NCBI GenBank assembly: GCA_028015205.1
Contig: CM051518.1
Span: forward strand, 53,554,372-53,618,371
Source: Mytilisepta virgata
Lineage: Eukaryota; Mollusca; Bivalvia; Mytilida; Mytilidae
DNA length: 64,000 nt
Direction of reading: 5' to 3'
A program made the position numbers and the translations under genes. Positions 33,001-48,000 of this stretch are shown one piece after another; position 1 is the stretch's first letter, and each line of letters opens with the position of its first letter. The notes below the pieces were generated by a model. The model was not told the origin of the DNA. It saw nothing but the letters and a program-made list of their open reading frames with translations, and searched no databases.

Positions 33001-36000
33001 TTTTCTTATCTGAAAGATTTAATGAAAATAAATTCATTGTCAATTAACATAATTGTTTTTGTGATTCATAAACTGATAAATATAAATATTAATATACATT
33101 CACACACAAAAATAATAAGCTGTCATATTTTGATTTTTTTTTTTTTTGGGGGGGGGGGTCAGTGGCAAGTAGCATATGCAGCTTGTCTTCACTACATATG
33201 ACAACTACTGAATTGTAACTACAGTTGTCAACACTGAGGTTATAAATTTGAAGGCATTTCTTTGCAAGGTGTGTCCAACTATGATCATAGGTGTAAATGT
33301 TTGTTTATTTGTTTATTTGGGGTTTACGCTGTTTTCAGCACATTTGGCTATATCGCGGCGGCCCGTTTTTATTGGTGGAGGAAGCCGGAGTACCCAGAGA
33401 GAACCACAGACCTTCGGTAGGAAAATTGGCAATCCTTGTCAATTTAGATCGGAGTCGAACACACCCCGCCACAGGTGAGATTCAAACTCACAACCTCAGT
33501 GTTGACAGGCTAGTGATCATTAGTAGTCATGACGAACTACCTAGACCACATCGAGGCCCCCTAGGTGAAAATGATTGCCATTTCTCCTGGAAAGATTGTG
33601 CTTCTTTCATCCTATAAGATCTGTCCAACATGATATAACCAACTGCAGTGAAAGTGAAACATAACAGACAATCATATTTTGTTAGTCTTGCGTGTTTTTT
33701 TAAATTTTGGTTCATTTGTATGTTTTGGAGTTTAGTGTGTCATCAATTTGTCTGAACTGCATTATTGTTTAGGGGCCTGCCTCCGGGTGTGAAATTTTCT
33801 CGCTGCGTTGAAGACCCATTTGTAGCCTTGAGCTGTTTTCTGCTCTTTGGTCGGGTTGTCTCTTTGACACATTCCCTGTTTCCATTCTTGATTCTATTGT
33901 CACACATCTTATTCCCAAGCCCATGGGTAAATATACACAAATATTGCAGAACTTTAGTACATGTTAAACAATTATTTCACAATAAATCTGCATGAATAAC
34001 AAAATAGTCCATATTTTCACTGAAGGATATCAAAAGTACCTTATAAACATCTTCATTACATTTGTCTATGATAGTTGGACCAATCATCACAGCTGTATTC
34101 AAATGAGCTTGTGCTGCCCACAGTCGTAAAACATCTGCACCATATGATGGTTCCTGAGATTTATTCTGAAGACAAAAATTGAGAATGGCAAAGGATTAAC
34201 TAGAAGAATTTACTACTAGACAATGTGATGCTCCCGCACTGAACCACCCTGCAACATGAGAAGTTTCTAGCAATAAATCTGTAGGATGAGTTATGCAGAC
34301 AAAACACATACCCTGAATGAGATGAATGAACGAACAAATTTACAGACATGGGTAAAACAATATGCCCCCCAACTTTTAGTTGTGGGGGAGGGGGGCATAA
34401 AAAAAACATCATACTGTGAAACACTTATTATTCATGGATTTCGTGGACATCCCAATCAACGAATTTAAAAACCCAATGAAATATATATGTCAATCGCTTT
34501 TATTACGTAGAAAAATCAAAATGTTTGGGGTCGTTGCCTAGAATGCTAGATGCTCGTTTGATGTACAGCAATTACGGGTAATTCTCCGCATTGTCCTATT
34601 TGGCGCTTTAACATGAAAATGATTTGAATGCCCTAATTAAAGGCTGCGCCAAATTACCCGTCAACATAGTACATTTAAACTGGTTACCATGTTGTCAGAT
34701 AGGAAAGGTGTTAGGCTATTTGCTAAACAAGATGGAATATGGGTTTAAATTATTAATGAAAATATATAAATACTGTTATTTTAATCAAAACAGTGTACGC
34801 GTTATGTTTATTTTTTAACAGTTTGTCACTTCTGGTAATATGTACATTTAAAGTAAGATTTTTCATGATATTTGTCAGGTTTTGATTACTCAATTAAAAT
34901 TTTAAATCTATCTAAATTAGTAAATTCTTTGGCTTTGTTTCTAGCTTGGGTAGCAAGCATTATTATAATATTATGTTTTGATTAATGATCATTAGTTAAT
35001 ATTAATCAAATCTTAGACAAACAAACGATATCGTTGATCTTGTTGATTACACTTCAAAGTAAATCTGCTGCATAATATAAACATCTTTTATATTCAACTT
35101 CCGATTTTAAAAGTTTTTCACCAATAATAACTGTTCTTATGTTATTTTATTTTAACTATTCATATTATTATTTTTTAATTTTTTTTTTTTTGGAAATTTG
35201 AAATCCACGAAATTAAGAACCCATGAATATGTCTTTTTTCCACAATCCACGAAAATTGATGTCAACGAAAATAAATGAATTCACAGTATTCATTTAAAAA
35301 TAAAAGAATGAAAGTCTAGAAAATATAAAATACAAAACAAAGAAATATGATCTCATTTACCACATCAAACCAATATTAAAAATCTTATAAAGCAAATAGT
35401 TCTGACAACTAAACATGGTAATTACCTTGCCCCCATTTATTACTGTTTCTGGATCTACCACATTTCCGAGAGACTTTGACATTTTTCTACCATGTTCATC
35501 CATTGCAAAACCATGTACTAGTAATGACCTAAAAATTAATTCAGAATCACATACAATAGAAAATGGCTTGAACTAAATACCAAATTTGCATTTCATATTG
35601 TTATGAGAGGGAATTCTCTTATAAAAAATCAAAATATGCAAGATAATGATCATTAATTTTTGCTTTGTGTTCAAGTGTAGTTTTATTTGACTTTCGTTGA
35701 AATTGGCTATTATGTTAAAAAAAAATGTGTTTAGGATTCATGCTTATACTAAAGGGCTTCGCTAAGTGCAGCATGATATTACCACAACATGTCGTACAGA
35801 ATTTAAAAAGTAAATGTGGACATATTATTATGCTTTACCAATGTGTTTGATAATATAATAAACATTACACAGAAATATTGATACTACCATAAAACCAGAT
35901 GAAAAACAAAAAAAATTACATATTAAGCCCCAAATACCATGCCATAAAATTTGAGCCATCAAAAGTCTGTATGCACAAAAGACCTTTGGTTGCTTGATAT

Positions 36001-39000
36001 TCTTAATAATACATGTATAACTTCTACTGAAAGGACTTCAAAAGTATTTTACATACCAATGTGATCACAATAACTGAGTTTAAGATACTTAACAAAATAT
36101 ATAACAATAATTCTATAAATATTTCTTACTTGTAAGGAGCATGGTCTGTCAGTGCTACACTGGTTAATAACGAAGACTGGAACCATCCACCATATTGATC
36201 TATACCTTCACAATATACGTCAGCCTTCTCATTTTCTACAAACATTAAATTAAAAAAGTCCTCAATTAAGAAGATTAGTGTGGCACAATATTATCAATAT
36301 TTTTGCATTTTTGTACAAAAGATTCTTTAAAAAAATGTAATATTTAAAATGCCACAATGATTTGTAAAGAGGAAAGTATACAGTATATATTTATGTTCAA
36401 TTCATGTAAGACTACTAAATTTCAAATGTACCTCATAAAATGATGAAAAATCATGGCTTTATTAAAATTATGTAACTTTTATAGAACAATCCGTAAAGTC
36501 AGCATGGTTCAAACATTTGGAAGTAAAACTTGCACTTTTCTACATTCATTGTGATGATGCTATAATTTATGAAAACAAGATTCACAGAAATTGTGTGGCA
36601 TACATGTATAGGCATCAACAACAAAAGGAGACACATTAATAGAAAAAAGTTTTTATTGACATTTGAAAGAAATCTCTGAGATATATCTGAAAATGAGTCT
36701 CCTGTTTGTGTGGGACACACATGTACCGTTAGCAATAAGGTCCAGAAGTATTATATTTATGTAACCCTAGTATAAAGACCAGGGCCCAGTTGTTCAACTT
36801 ATTTAACCCAAGGTTAAAATCACCGAGTTTAACCTGTTGTTAAATTTAACCCTAGGTTAAACAAGTTGAACAACTGGCCCCAGAAGTTTCAAGTGTTCAC
36901 TTTATGTTAGTAATGAAGTAGAGAAAATATTACCTGGCAATACAGCAGCCCAAGATACACCACTATCAAACCAAATATCTAATATATCTTCTCCTTTTAT
37001 AAAATCTGAAGACTTTCCTAATCCCATCTACAATTCAATATAATATGAACAAAATATTCCGTTTTACCCCTCATCATACTGAAGGTCTTGTAAGAACAAA
37101 CTTTTTGAAAAAGAACAGAATAAATTAACCATATGAGAGATAGAAACAAAATTTTCCACATCAAGAACCATAACCCAAAGTAAGTTAACCTGGTACAGTG
37201 AGTTGTGATTGTATCTGATTAAAGGAATGGACATTTACAGCACAACTGCTAATGACTGCCAGTTCATCAAATTTTTGCTTTCATCTAATTACACAGTACA
37301 AAATTTGGAATATCCTTACTCACAATGCTATAGGTATATTTAAAGGATGATACTGCAAAACATTGTATAAAATACACAATTTATATTTACATAATATATA
37401 CATTTACAAGAAATCAATAATTGGTAATACTATAGTGTTAATAAATGAGTATTGTCATATAAAGCCTATGTATTATGTCCAAGTCAATGTACAACATGTA
37501 TTGGGTCGAGGTCAACTGTATACAGCTGATCGAGACCCAATACAACTGTACGAGGATATAATATAGGCTTTTTATAAAAATACCCATTTTATGACACCTT
37601 TATTAACTAATGACTTAAAATTACAGTACTTTTATTATTTAATACAATCCCATGTGTCTGAAACGAGTCATTAATACAGGTTTTATACAGAAATACTAGA
37701 ACTAGTCATTAATACAGGTCTAATACTGAAAATCCTGTTTTTGTATTAACTGGACAGTTTTTACTGTATTTCAACACATTAGTTAACAAATGTACACACA
37801 AACCTTAGACACCAACTCTGACGGTAATAATTCTTCCTCTGACAATTCCCACCAACAATCACTTCCATGTTTTAATACTAAAGATTTTAAATGATCTATG
37901 GTAGCTCTGGAAGCAATTAAACAAAAGAATTATATACCAAGAAAGAACATATAGATATATTAAGCCACATTGCCTGAAATGAAATATAATTCCTGACAAC
38001 AAAAGCCCTCTTGTTGGGGGGTTGTCAGGACATAATACAGAAAGCCTGAAAGCAGACCATAGTGGGTAACGTGTTTGGAGAATGCCACACTCCCTGCAGG
38101 CTAAAGACCTCTTCTGTAGTTTTCGAAAAAGAGTAGGCTAATGCTGCTACAGAAAGCCACCATCCACCCTTTTACAGTGGAAGTCAAAATTAGTTCCCTT
38201 TTGTGTCCCACCCCATCCCTATTTGAATTGTTTGATATATTGCTGAACTGGTTCTCGTCCTGAAGAAGCATGAAATATTTGCCACTGGATGTTAAGCAAA
38301 CAACAAATCAACAAATCAAACCAATGCATCTCTACAGAAAAATTGACATGACATATATAATTATTTAACTTCTGCTACAAAATAATTATAGTATAATCAA
38401 ACTTGACCAACACATTAATTCATGAGTGAATTATTACTGTTCTAATAGATAAATTTATTTGATTAAATATCAACATTCGATATTACAAAAGTAGTATAAA
38501 ACAATAGCAGACATGTGAACATACTAAAATCATAAAATCTTAAAACAATCGTTGATACCTGATCTAGATTGACCACGAAAGCCATACTGCTTATTTCCAA
38601 TGGGGTCGATTTATGTTACATACTTAAAAATATTAAAATATATAATTATAAGAAATCATGACTTTGGCAGGTTTTATACTAATTATGTTAAAATCATAAT
38701 TGATGATTACCTTGACTAGAATATTCAAGCAATTCAATAAACTAAAAATTTACTATTAAATTCATTGCTTTCCTTTTTGACAGAAAATCTTTAACATCAG
38801 ATTTAAAAGTTTCAAAATTTTTGTTGCTCTTTAAATCATTTGGCAACAAGTTCCACCCCTTTGTATCATTATAATAAAATGTTAAAGTCTGTTGCCCTTT
38901 TATAAGTGGTATAAAAAATTGTATTCACTAGATCTTGTTGAATAACTATGAAAATCTTTGATCTTAGTCAAATTGCATTGCATGTAGTTAGGGCTTTCGT

Positions 39001-42000
39001 TGTTCAGTCATAAGTTGTATATTTTTGGTATTTGTGAATTTCTAGATTAGTTATTCTGTTTATTACATTGACATATTCCATTTAGCCAGAAGATTTAACA
39101 AAAAATACAAGGGATTATGTTTTTATGTGACTTCACATCCAACTTTGTTGGCAACAGCTTTTGTAACGTCACTTCCTGGAGTGAATATGACTTTTCTGTT
39201 CAATGGGTGAATTATCAGAATTTCTTTCACACAAAAATCCCAGTATTTTGCTACTCCCAATGTAATGAAATGATTTACTGTAAATTCAGAAACTATTGCG
39301 TGCACTTATTATTGCGATTTTGTCATTTTACACCAAAATGCAATTTTAATTTTTGCGATATTGAGAAAAATCCCGCTTCATTCATACAAAAAATTCCAAA
39401 ATGCGAGTTTAAATTATTGTGCTTACAACACTGTCGCATTTTTCGCAATAATAAAAACATCGCAATGATTTCAGAATTTACAGTATTCACAAATATAAAT
39501 AGATATTTCCTGAGAGAATATCAACTTCACTTGTAAGACGGTATAAAAAATAGTTCTAATGTATGTATAACCTGTTAATTAATGGTTGTTTTGTCTGTTT
39601 ATGATAGAACACTGGGATAGGTAGTCCCCAAACCCTCTGTCGTGAAATACACCAATAAGTTCTAGATTCTAACTGTGACAACATGGAATGTTCTGATGAT
39701 ATAGGATGTATATCTATATCCATTACACATTCCTGGAAGAGAAATATTCATTCAGTGGTTGTAAAATAACAGGAAGTCCCCTTCTTGAGTGAAATTTTCT
39801 TGTTTGTGTTTTGCATGATTTAATCTTTATTCTTTCACCTTCTTTACTGCAACAGTTACATGTATTTCAAATTTAAAGAATAATATAGTGCCTTACCAAA
39901 TACAGTATGAAAGATGGCGGCGTTATCGATGATCAATAAAATGGACCTGTTTTTTTGTTCTTCCGTTTATATACAATGTAGAAAAAATATGATAGTTGTA
40001 TCTAATAAAGGTTGAAGGTCACATAAGTGCAGATCAAGGGAATTGCTTTTTTTATTTACAAACGTTTCAATTACGTCATCAAACATGGCTACTAGGACTG
40101 CTTGACAATCAATGGAGTAGGAACTTTAACTGAAGTTGAAGAAAACATAAACTCGGAGAAATATATTTCTGTGTTAGACACTAATTTGTGGCCGGTTTTA
40201 GCTGAAGAATTCATAAATTTATCGTGGATTCTTCAGGAGGATAATTGCCTCAAGCATCAGTCAAATTTGACAGTTTCATGGAATTCCAACAATAACCTGG
40301 CCTAGCCAATCTCCAGACCTGATCATCATCGAAATTGTATGGAAACTCATAAAATTATGACTTGAAAAGTGTTTACAGGACATAAAAAATTTGAAGGGGT
40401 TCCACAAGTCCTAGTGTCTCGCTTACATTTGCTGTTGTCTATGTTTTCAGTTTAATAGTTGAATGTGAATGTACATACTTTTTCTCCACTTGTTATTTAC
40501 TGATCATGAAGAAGCTTCTGTCAAAGTTTGGTAAATATACAAGTAAGAATTAATTTAATGTTTGTAGAAAATGAGAGGTCTGACATATATTGTGAAGGTA
40601 TAGATCAATATGGTGGATGGTTTCAGTCTTCATTATTAACCAGTGTAGCACTGACAGACCATTCTCCTTACAAGAAAGTAATTAATGTTTTAAAAACTTT
40701 ACCTCTCCCCAAATTTATACAAGCAACTGATATACAAAACATAAATGAAAAACTTACAATTGCTCGATCTTTGATCTTTTTAGTATTGACAAACCATTGT
40801 TTGCTGGCTCTGATGATAACAGGTTTTTTGGTTCTCCAGTCATATGGATATTTGTGTATATAGTCTTCTACTTGTAAAACATGGTCAGCAAGCAGTTCAA
40901 TCACTGTATATATTATAAATCAATTACAATCTAAATATGTATTATAAACTGATTTTGTTATACAACTAGAGGATCCATTCATTCATGGTATAAATATTGA
41001 TTTCTTTGCAAAACTTATAGAAATCATTGTGTCCATTCAGTTAGACTTATTTATAGTAGAAGATTCCATGTCATGTACACAATTAGATTCCAACTGACAA
41101 ATCATCTGCAGAAAAGACTTATAAAATGTTTCGATGTTGGTCTAAACTTCTGACAGCCATTCATAAATCCAAAAGACCCTTTTACCCTTTCCCAACAAAA
41201 CAGGTTAAGAGGGAAAATGGTGTCAGAGGAACCTTTCAGATATATTTAAACTAAGTTTCTTATTTTTGAAATGGAAAACTGGGTACCGTTTCGCTAAAGG
41301 TTGTAAGAGTTATAATCAGTCCTAACTTGTATATATTCAATGGATTTTCGATCAGTCGGTACTCTTACGACATTTAGTGTATGACAAGAGTCAATATAAA
41401 GAAGTTCATAAAATCTAGTCATTACTTCATTCACAGTATCTTTCTCATTGTCACTATGGTCTGTGTCGTCTAAATTATTGTCATTCCGGTCCGAATTACC
41501 GTGGTCCGAGTTGTCAGTGGGCAAGTTTACCCATATTTTTCTTATTGGATTATTTCCCTTTGTTTATTGATGGAAAAAAATGGCGACATGGACTTTATTT
41601 TCATTACCAAATTAAATGAGTCAGAGTTTCCTTAAAATAATGATTGTCATATTCTCGATTTCGACCATTGAAATGGATCAGGCAAGTAATTAAATTTATA
41701 GTCAACTCAAACTTCGCTTTTGACATGAGTTCAGGTGACTTGACAATTTTCAGGGCATCTTCAACTTCACTTTGGACAAGAGTACTAGGCGAAGTGGAAC
41801 ACTACAAGGCGACTTCTTTGCCCGAATCGCCATCCAGGTTGAGCTTTGATATATCTAGTTTAAACTAAAAACAGGATCATTTCTGAATAATTTTTTAGAA
41901 AATTCTTTGCTGTATAAACATCACTTACCTTTATCTTCAGCATCTACACCAATTGTTTTGCCTTCCAGATCTTTTCCAGCATGCCAATCATATCTACCTT

Positions 42001-45000
42001 TGTCATCTATTATACTGTTCTAAAAAAACCAGAAAATTAAATTGATCACAAGTAATTTTACCGTTCTTTTACATTCTTTTAATTCTTTCCAAACCAGATA
42101 TGATGAAAAAGTATAAAACTACCAATGGATTTCTACATCTCAGGTACACGTCTAAGAAAAATATGCCTTTCATTTTTTCATAAAAATTACTAAATTCATT
42201 TATTTTTCCAAATTCTGCTTTTATTCTTACTATAAAAAATATGGGATGAATGTACCCACAGTGCAATTTATCAAATTCAAAACAGACTAAAAAATTTCTC
42301 CTCCACTTGATTTTTTTTTCAAATAAATTCAAACTATCTTCTCATACATTACATACCACTTTCAATCCTTTCTTTATGGCAAGATTAAAATCATCATGGC
42401 CATGAGCTGGTGCAGTATGAACCAATCCTGTCCCCTTTTCAGTGGTCACATGATCACCGACCAGGAAAGGTAACTCTTTTGAAGTAAGTGGATTTGTATA
42501 TTTAGTACCATCAATTGAACTACCTAAAATTAATATTCCTTTAATATAATTTTTCAATTTTTCTCATAGTCTCAAAAGCAATTTTATTTTTCTTCAAAAT
42601 TTCAGAAATTTTGTTTGTAAATTTAAAAGAACAACGATTTTATGTAAATACAAATTTATATGAATATGGTATAAAAGTATTTCCAGTTTTGACAAATACA
42701 TGCATCTCATTGTAAATATAGTTTGACAAATACGTTCAACTCATTTTTAATATAGTCTGACAAATACATGTAACTCATTGTATAAAAGCACTGAATGAAA
42801 ATTATTATACTATTTTTACCAGAAAATTCACTCAGAACTCTGACAGGTTTCCCTAATATTGCAGTGAGTCTATCAACAAATGATTTTTCACAAATATAAA
42901 TATCTCCACTATTGGAATCCTCTACACAGGTATATCTGCAAGAAATACAATATAATTGAACCATAAACCAAATTCAACTACATGTATAGTGAAACTTCAG
43001 TTGTACAAACACTGAACAGCCAGAAAAAAAAAACCAGTTAAAGACTGTTCAAGAATTTAAAGTTCTAAATACTGAAAATTTTGTAATCATATCATCCACT
43101 TACCATTGCAAATCTTCAACATTAAAAAATAAGAATTTTAAATAAAGATTGCAGCATGCTCATGTTATAATTGACCCTTCATGGTTCAATCATACAGCTG
43201 TTTTTTGTCAAAACAGTATGTACCCAAGTGAATATTCGTCCATCAGGAAATCTGTATGTACCCAAGTGAATATTCATCAATCAGGAAAATCTATCAATTC
43301 AGTAGAAAATAAGTACTTGATTCAAAAAAAAAAATTTCCTTTTCTGAAATTTCTAGTACTGTATTTTCAGTGCAATGTTTTTATTAATGTGACAGATGTA
43401 ACAGGGTGAAGATCACAATAGTTAAGCCTTATTTTTGTTTGTCATGCTATTTGCATTATGTACAGGAATCACATATATTTGATTTATATTCATGAACAAC
43501 CGACTTTTTTTTAAAGATAAATGTTTTGTATGCATTAGCAATACTTCAGCAAAGGAAGCAAGTTTAGAGGACAGAGACAATGCTGAATAACTCTATGGAA
43601 ATGAGATTGATCCTTCGCTTATAGAATTGTACACATAATACAACTAAAGTGGTTCCAAATAAATTTACACACAAGAAGAGTTCAAAGTCATTAAAGAAAT
43701 ATTTTCCATTGAAATGAGATGCACAAATTCTAATGCAACAATATACAAAATATCATTTACTGATTGCAAGGTGTTAAACAAACTTAAAAAAAAAAAAGAC
43801 TTTGAAATCACTGAACCCAATGTTATGCATCAGTTATATGCTCTTTATCGAAAGAAAATGTGTTGATGACTATGCATCTATATACCAAATTTTTCTGAGA
43901 ATCCTAAGGTTTTAAAAATACTTCTTATCAACTACTTTGTCAATAGTTGATACCTGGTCACGTTGTCAACATTGGAAATCCAATCACTATAGATAGCTTT
44001 CTTGCAGGTGGGACAAAATGTGTATTAAGATGATTTGGAAATAATTTACATGTTTATGTACACATGTACACATTTATTTTTGGCATTACTGTATTCAAAT
44101 TAATTTACCTTAAGTCAGGTCCTACACAGATAGCTTGATTGGCAGGTAATGTCCAAGGGGTAGTTGTCCATATTACAGCATAAACAATTTTATTACCCAC
44201 TAAAAAAATGTGAACCAAAGTTATTGTTCCACTGAAAAATTAGTTCTACTAAAACTAAGATTTGCTTCCTTTATTAATATTATAAACATACTGCCTTTGG
44301 ATTAGGGTGTTATGGTGGATTATCACTTGAGGAAAAATAATTATCACCTGAGACGAAGTCGAGGGTGATATTTTTTTCAGAGAGTGATAACCTTGGCCTG
44401 AGAGGATGTTATGTTTTTCCCAGATTGGCAATGTTCGGTCATAGCGTGTGATAATCTTATACAATAACACCCGTTGCCACGAATTGGTAAAAACTATCAC
44501 ACATTGCTAAGAAAGGGTTAAGCTTTTCATAATAGTACAAAATTACATTAAACCTTACAGAAATTATATCAAATTAACAAATGTGGTTAATCCAATGAAA
44601 TGGCTAGATTTTTGTATGAAGAATAATAAATAGTCCAGTCAGACTAAGTTTTAACCTCAAACTAATTGCAACAGAAAATGTTTTAGTTCTAATCTATAGC
44701 ATTAAGCCCCAAATATACACAGAAAAAAGTCCCATAAAATCTAACTTGAGGAAAACTCAAAATCCTATGGAAATTAACACTGGAAAGGGGAAATAACTCC
44801 ACAAAAATGAGTCTTTTTTTGTCAGTTTTTGGTTGATTTTCTTAAAATTCATGTAAAGTATGATACTTTGGTGGGGTTATAAGTTCGTATTTGACTATAT
44901 CATATAATCTTCTGCTCATGAAATGTACAAAACCGAAATGTTATGGGTATTTTTATTTTTTTTGCGGATTTTTCATTAAAGAAATTGCAAATTTGTGGCT

Positions 45001-48000
45001 TTGTGACCATTTTGAAAAAATAATGCGAAAATTTGGTATTGTTTATATCTGTAAATTATATTTGTACAGCATCTACCTTGTTTAAAGAAACTTTAAACCA
45101 CAAAAAGAAGAATATATGCTTAATTATTTTTATTAAATTTGAGATTCTTTATCTTGAAATGTTGAAAAAATTAATAAATGGTCAACTAATGAATTACGAA
45201 ATCTAGGTTGTAGCTTGATAAAGATATGAAAAAACCTAGAGTTGTTTGTTATACTCTAAAGACGGCTAAAATATCAAGAATCAATACATTCTGCTGAATA
45301 GAAGCGGTAAAGTTATAATTTTGTATCATTTTTTATAGATATTTCTGCCTTTTTTGCAGAGTTATCTCCCATTTTCAATGCAAATCTCCATAGGAATTTT
45401 AAAATCGTGATTTTTTAGTCTTCCTCAAGTTAGATTTTGTTGGACTTTTTTCTGTGTATATTTGGGGTATAATGCTAAAGATTAAAACTTAAAAATCTTC
45501 TGTTGCAATTACTTTAAGGTTAGGGTCAAATTTATGCTAGATTGACTGGACTCAAACTGAAATTATAATGTTATCTTATTTGTGATTTTTCTTCTGAAAT
45601 TCATAAAAAATTTTATATCCTCTAGACTGGACCCTAAAATAAACTTGAAATCTCTTTGAACTCTACCTTTATGAACTTAGAGCCTGCCTCAATGGGTTCA
45701 TGTCGTATTTGAGTTATGTCTAAACTAAATCTTTTATAAACTTATGAAAAGAACACATCATAACCATAAAACATGTCCAAATTCTGTAACTTGACCCCCG
45801 TCTTCATAGGCTCCTAAATGAAGTTGTATTTTAAACATTTCTATTAAATTTTTCAGTTAAAAAAGAAATACATTGAACAACCAACAGATAACACTTACAT
45901 TTAATCACATGATGAAGAGATTCAGATAAACTTGTAACAGGTAATTTTACATACACAGCTTTACTTGTGTGGTCTGGGTTGTATTCAAGTTCTGATTCTG
46001 CCAATGCAGTTCTAAATAATAAATATTTCATATAAAATACTGTAAACATACATGTATGAACTTTTCTTAGGAAGGATAATATTTTTAAACAAAAAAGAAC
46101 AAAAGCTCTTGAGTATTTTTTGTTAAATCTGGTAACCCTCATTTTATTTTAATTCACAAGGGGAGATAATTGCTTTATTTTTTATTTTTATTTTCATTTT
46201 TCAAGATGCAAAATTTATTTTATTTATTAATATTTATCTACTATAAATTAACATGCATATAGCAAGTGATTTCAGTGTCAATGATACATACCCTGAAGAT
46301 GGAGACCAATACACTGGCATAAAGTCCTGATATATCAGACCCTGAAAGTATTAGAATATAACAAAAGTCACAATAAAAGATGTAAAAAGTCTGGTAGTTT
46401 TTACTTTTAATTCTGAATAATGTTCTACTATACAGTTTTTTAATTGTGATGAGAGCATTTTGTTTTTCCCTGGGAATAATTTTTCCCCAACACTTGACAG
46501 GGAAACTAGTCTGATAAACGGCAAAAATCAAATTTTGTTAAAACATCTGCAGGTAAATCTTTTTATTATGCTGAAAAAATTGTGTTCCCATTGTTAGAAT
46601 TTTATTCAATGTAACCTTTGTGTGAAACAACTGCTATACACTAGGCAATCTCCAATGTCAATAATAGTAAAATAACATAAAAAAAGAAAGACATCAAGTT
46701 GCAAAATTACTGAACTAAACTCGTCTGAGACAATGCTGATATAAACCTTTGACTTAAATGTCATTAAAATCTGGGGAGACATGTAGATTTGAGAGCGTTT
46801 ACAAAGTATGAAGAACAGATGGATGGACATCAGCATTTCTATATCTCCCACTTTGTGTTGCGGCTTGGGACAAAAAAGGTTAAAAAATCTACATTATAGT
46901 ATTCTTAGAATTTTAAATATACATCTAAATTGATTAATCAAAAGAAAATATTTTTTCTGTTCCAAAATGATGCTTTTTTAATTATATCAATACACTTACA
47001 AATAAGTAAATGATATAAGGTTTTATTGCAATGTAGAAAATACCTTTTCATACATCTGATAAAATATTTCCAGTTGTTTAGCTTCATATTTAGGATCAAA
47101 AGTAAAATAACATTGCTTGTCCCAGTCTGCTAATACTCCCCATCTTTTAAAGGCTTCCATCTGTATTTTAATTGCTTGTCTGGCAAATTTTCTTGCTGTC
47201 AAAATTAGAATAAGTTAAAATAAATTTGCATAAAGATGAACATGGAAAAATGAAAATAAGCACTGTTAACTTTGTAATTTTATATTCAGAATTTAAGCAA
47301 TTATTACAAAATATTTGAGACATAAATAAAACCAAATTCATAAAAAAAAAATTTCTATTGCCCAAAGTTAATTCTGAAAATTTTAAAGCTTTTTCAAAAA
47401 CATTTTGTACTACACTCACTTTCATCTATTATTCCCATGATTTTATCATATAAAATAAATATTATTTTCACTCTATAGTACAAATGTACTTCAGATATTG
47501 CACTAAAGGTTTATTTCAATTACATGTATTGAATGCTGTAATCCATAAATAAATATAATATAATACAAATTATATATATATAATACCTTTATCTCTGATC
47601 TGAAGTGGTGTCAGTTTGATGTCAGATGATACAGCTTTCATTTCAATAGGAAGACCATGACAGTCCCAGCCTGGTATGTAATGTACCTTGTACCCTCTCA
47701 TCACTTTATATCTAACTGTAATGTCTTTTAAAATCTGAAATGAATTGGAAATATGTTAATAAACTATGCTCCTTAAAATTTCATGTTGAAAATATGCGTA
47801 TACATGTATTATGAATGTGACTAACTAAGATGTTCATTTCTGTTCAGTGGACAAGGCTTTCCTAAAAACCATTTTCAGTTTTATTATGATTCATCTTTAA
47901 ATAACAGCATACCAGTTTAAATGCATTTTCAAAAAGTACTGTATAATAATTCATATTTATCTATTATTTTATTTCTATGTTCTGGTAACTTTTGTTTATT

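Noticed and set aside
33297..33617. 106-codon frame with 'protein-like' composition
   Set aside because: Entirely SINE sequence; the same translation appears at 48983-49195 from another SINE copy.
39117..39536. 139-codon frame, the longest unexplained one
   Set aside because: Crosses a dispersed repeat, a MITE and then intron; not conserved between repeat copies.
40528..40863. Plus-strand frame as a second synthetase gene
   Set aside because: Only one exon's worth of IleRS sequence; the rest is intron and antisense of exon 11. Explained as an inverted exon copy.
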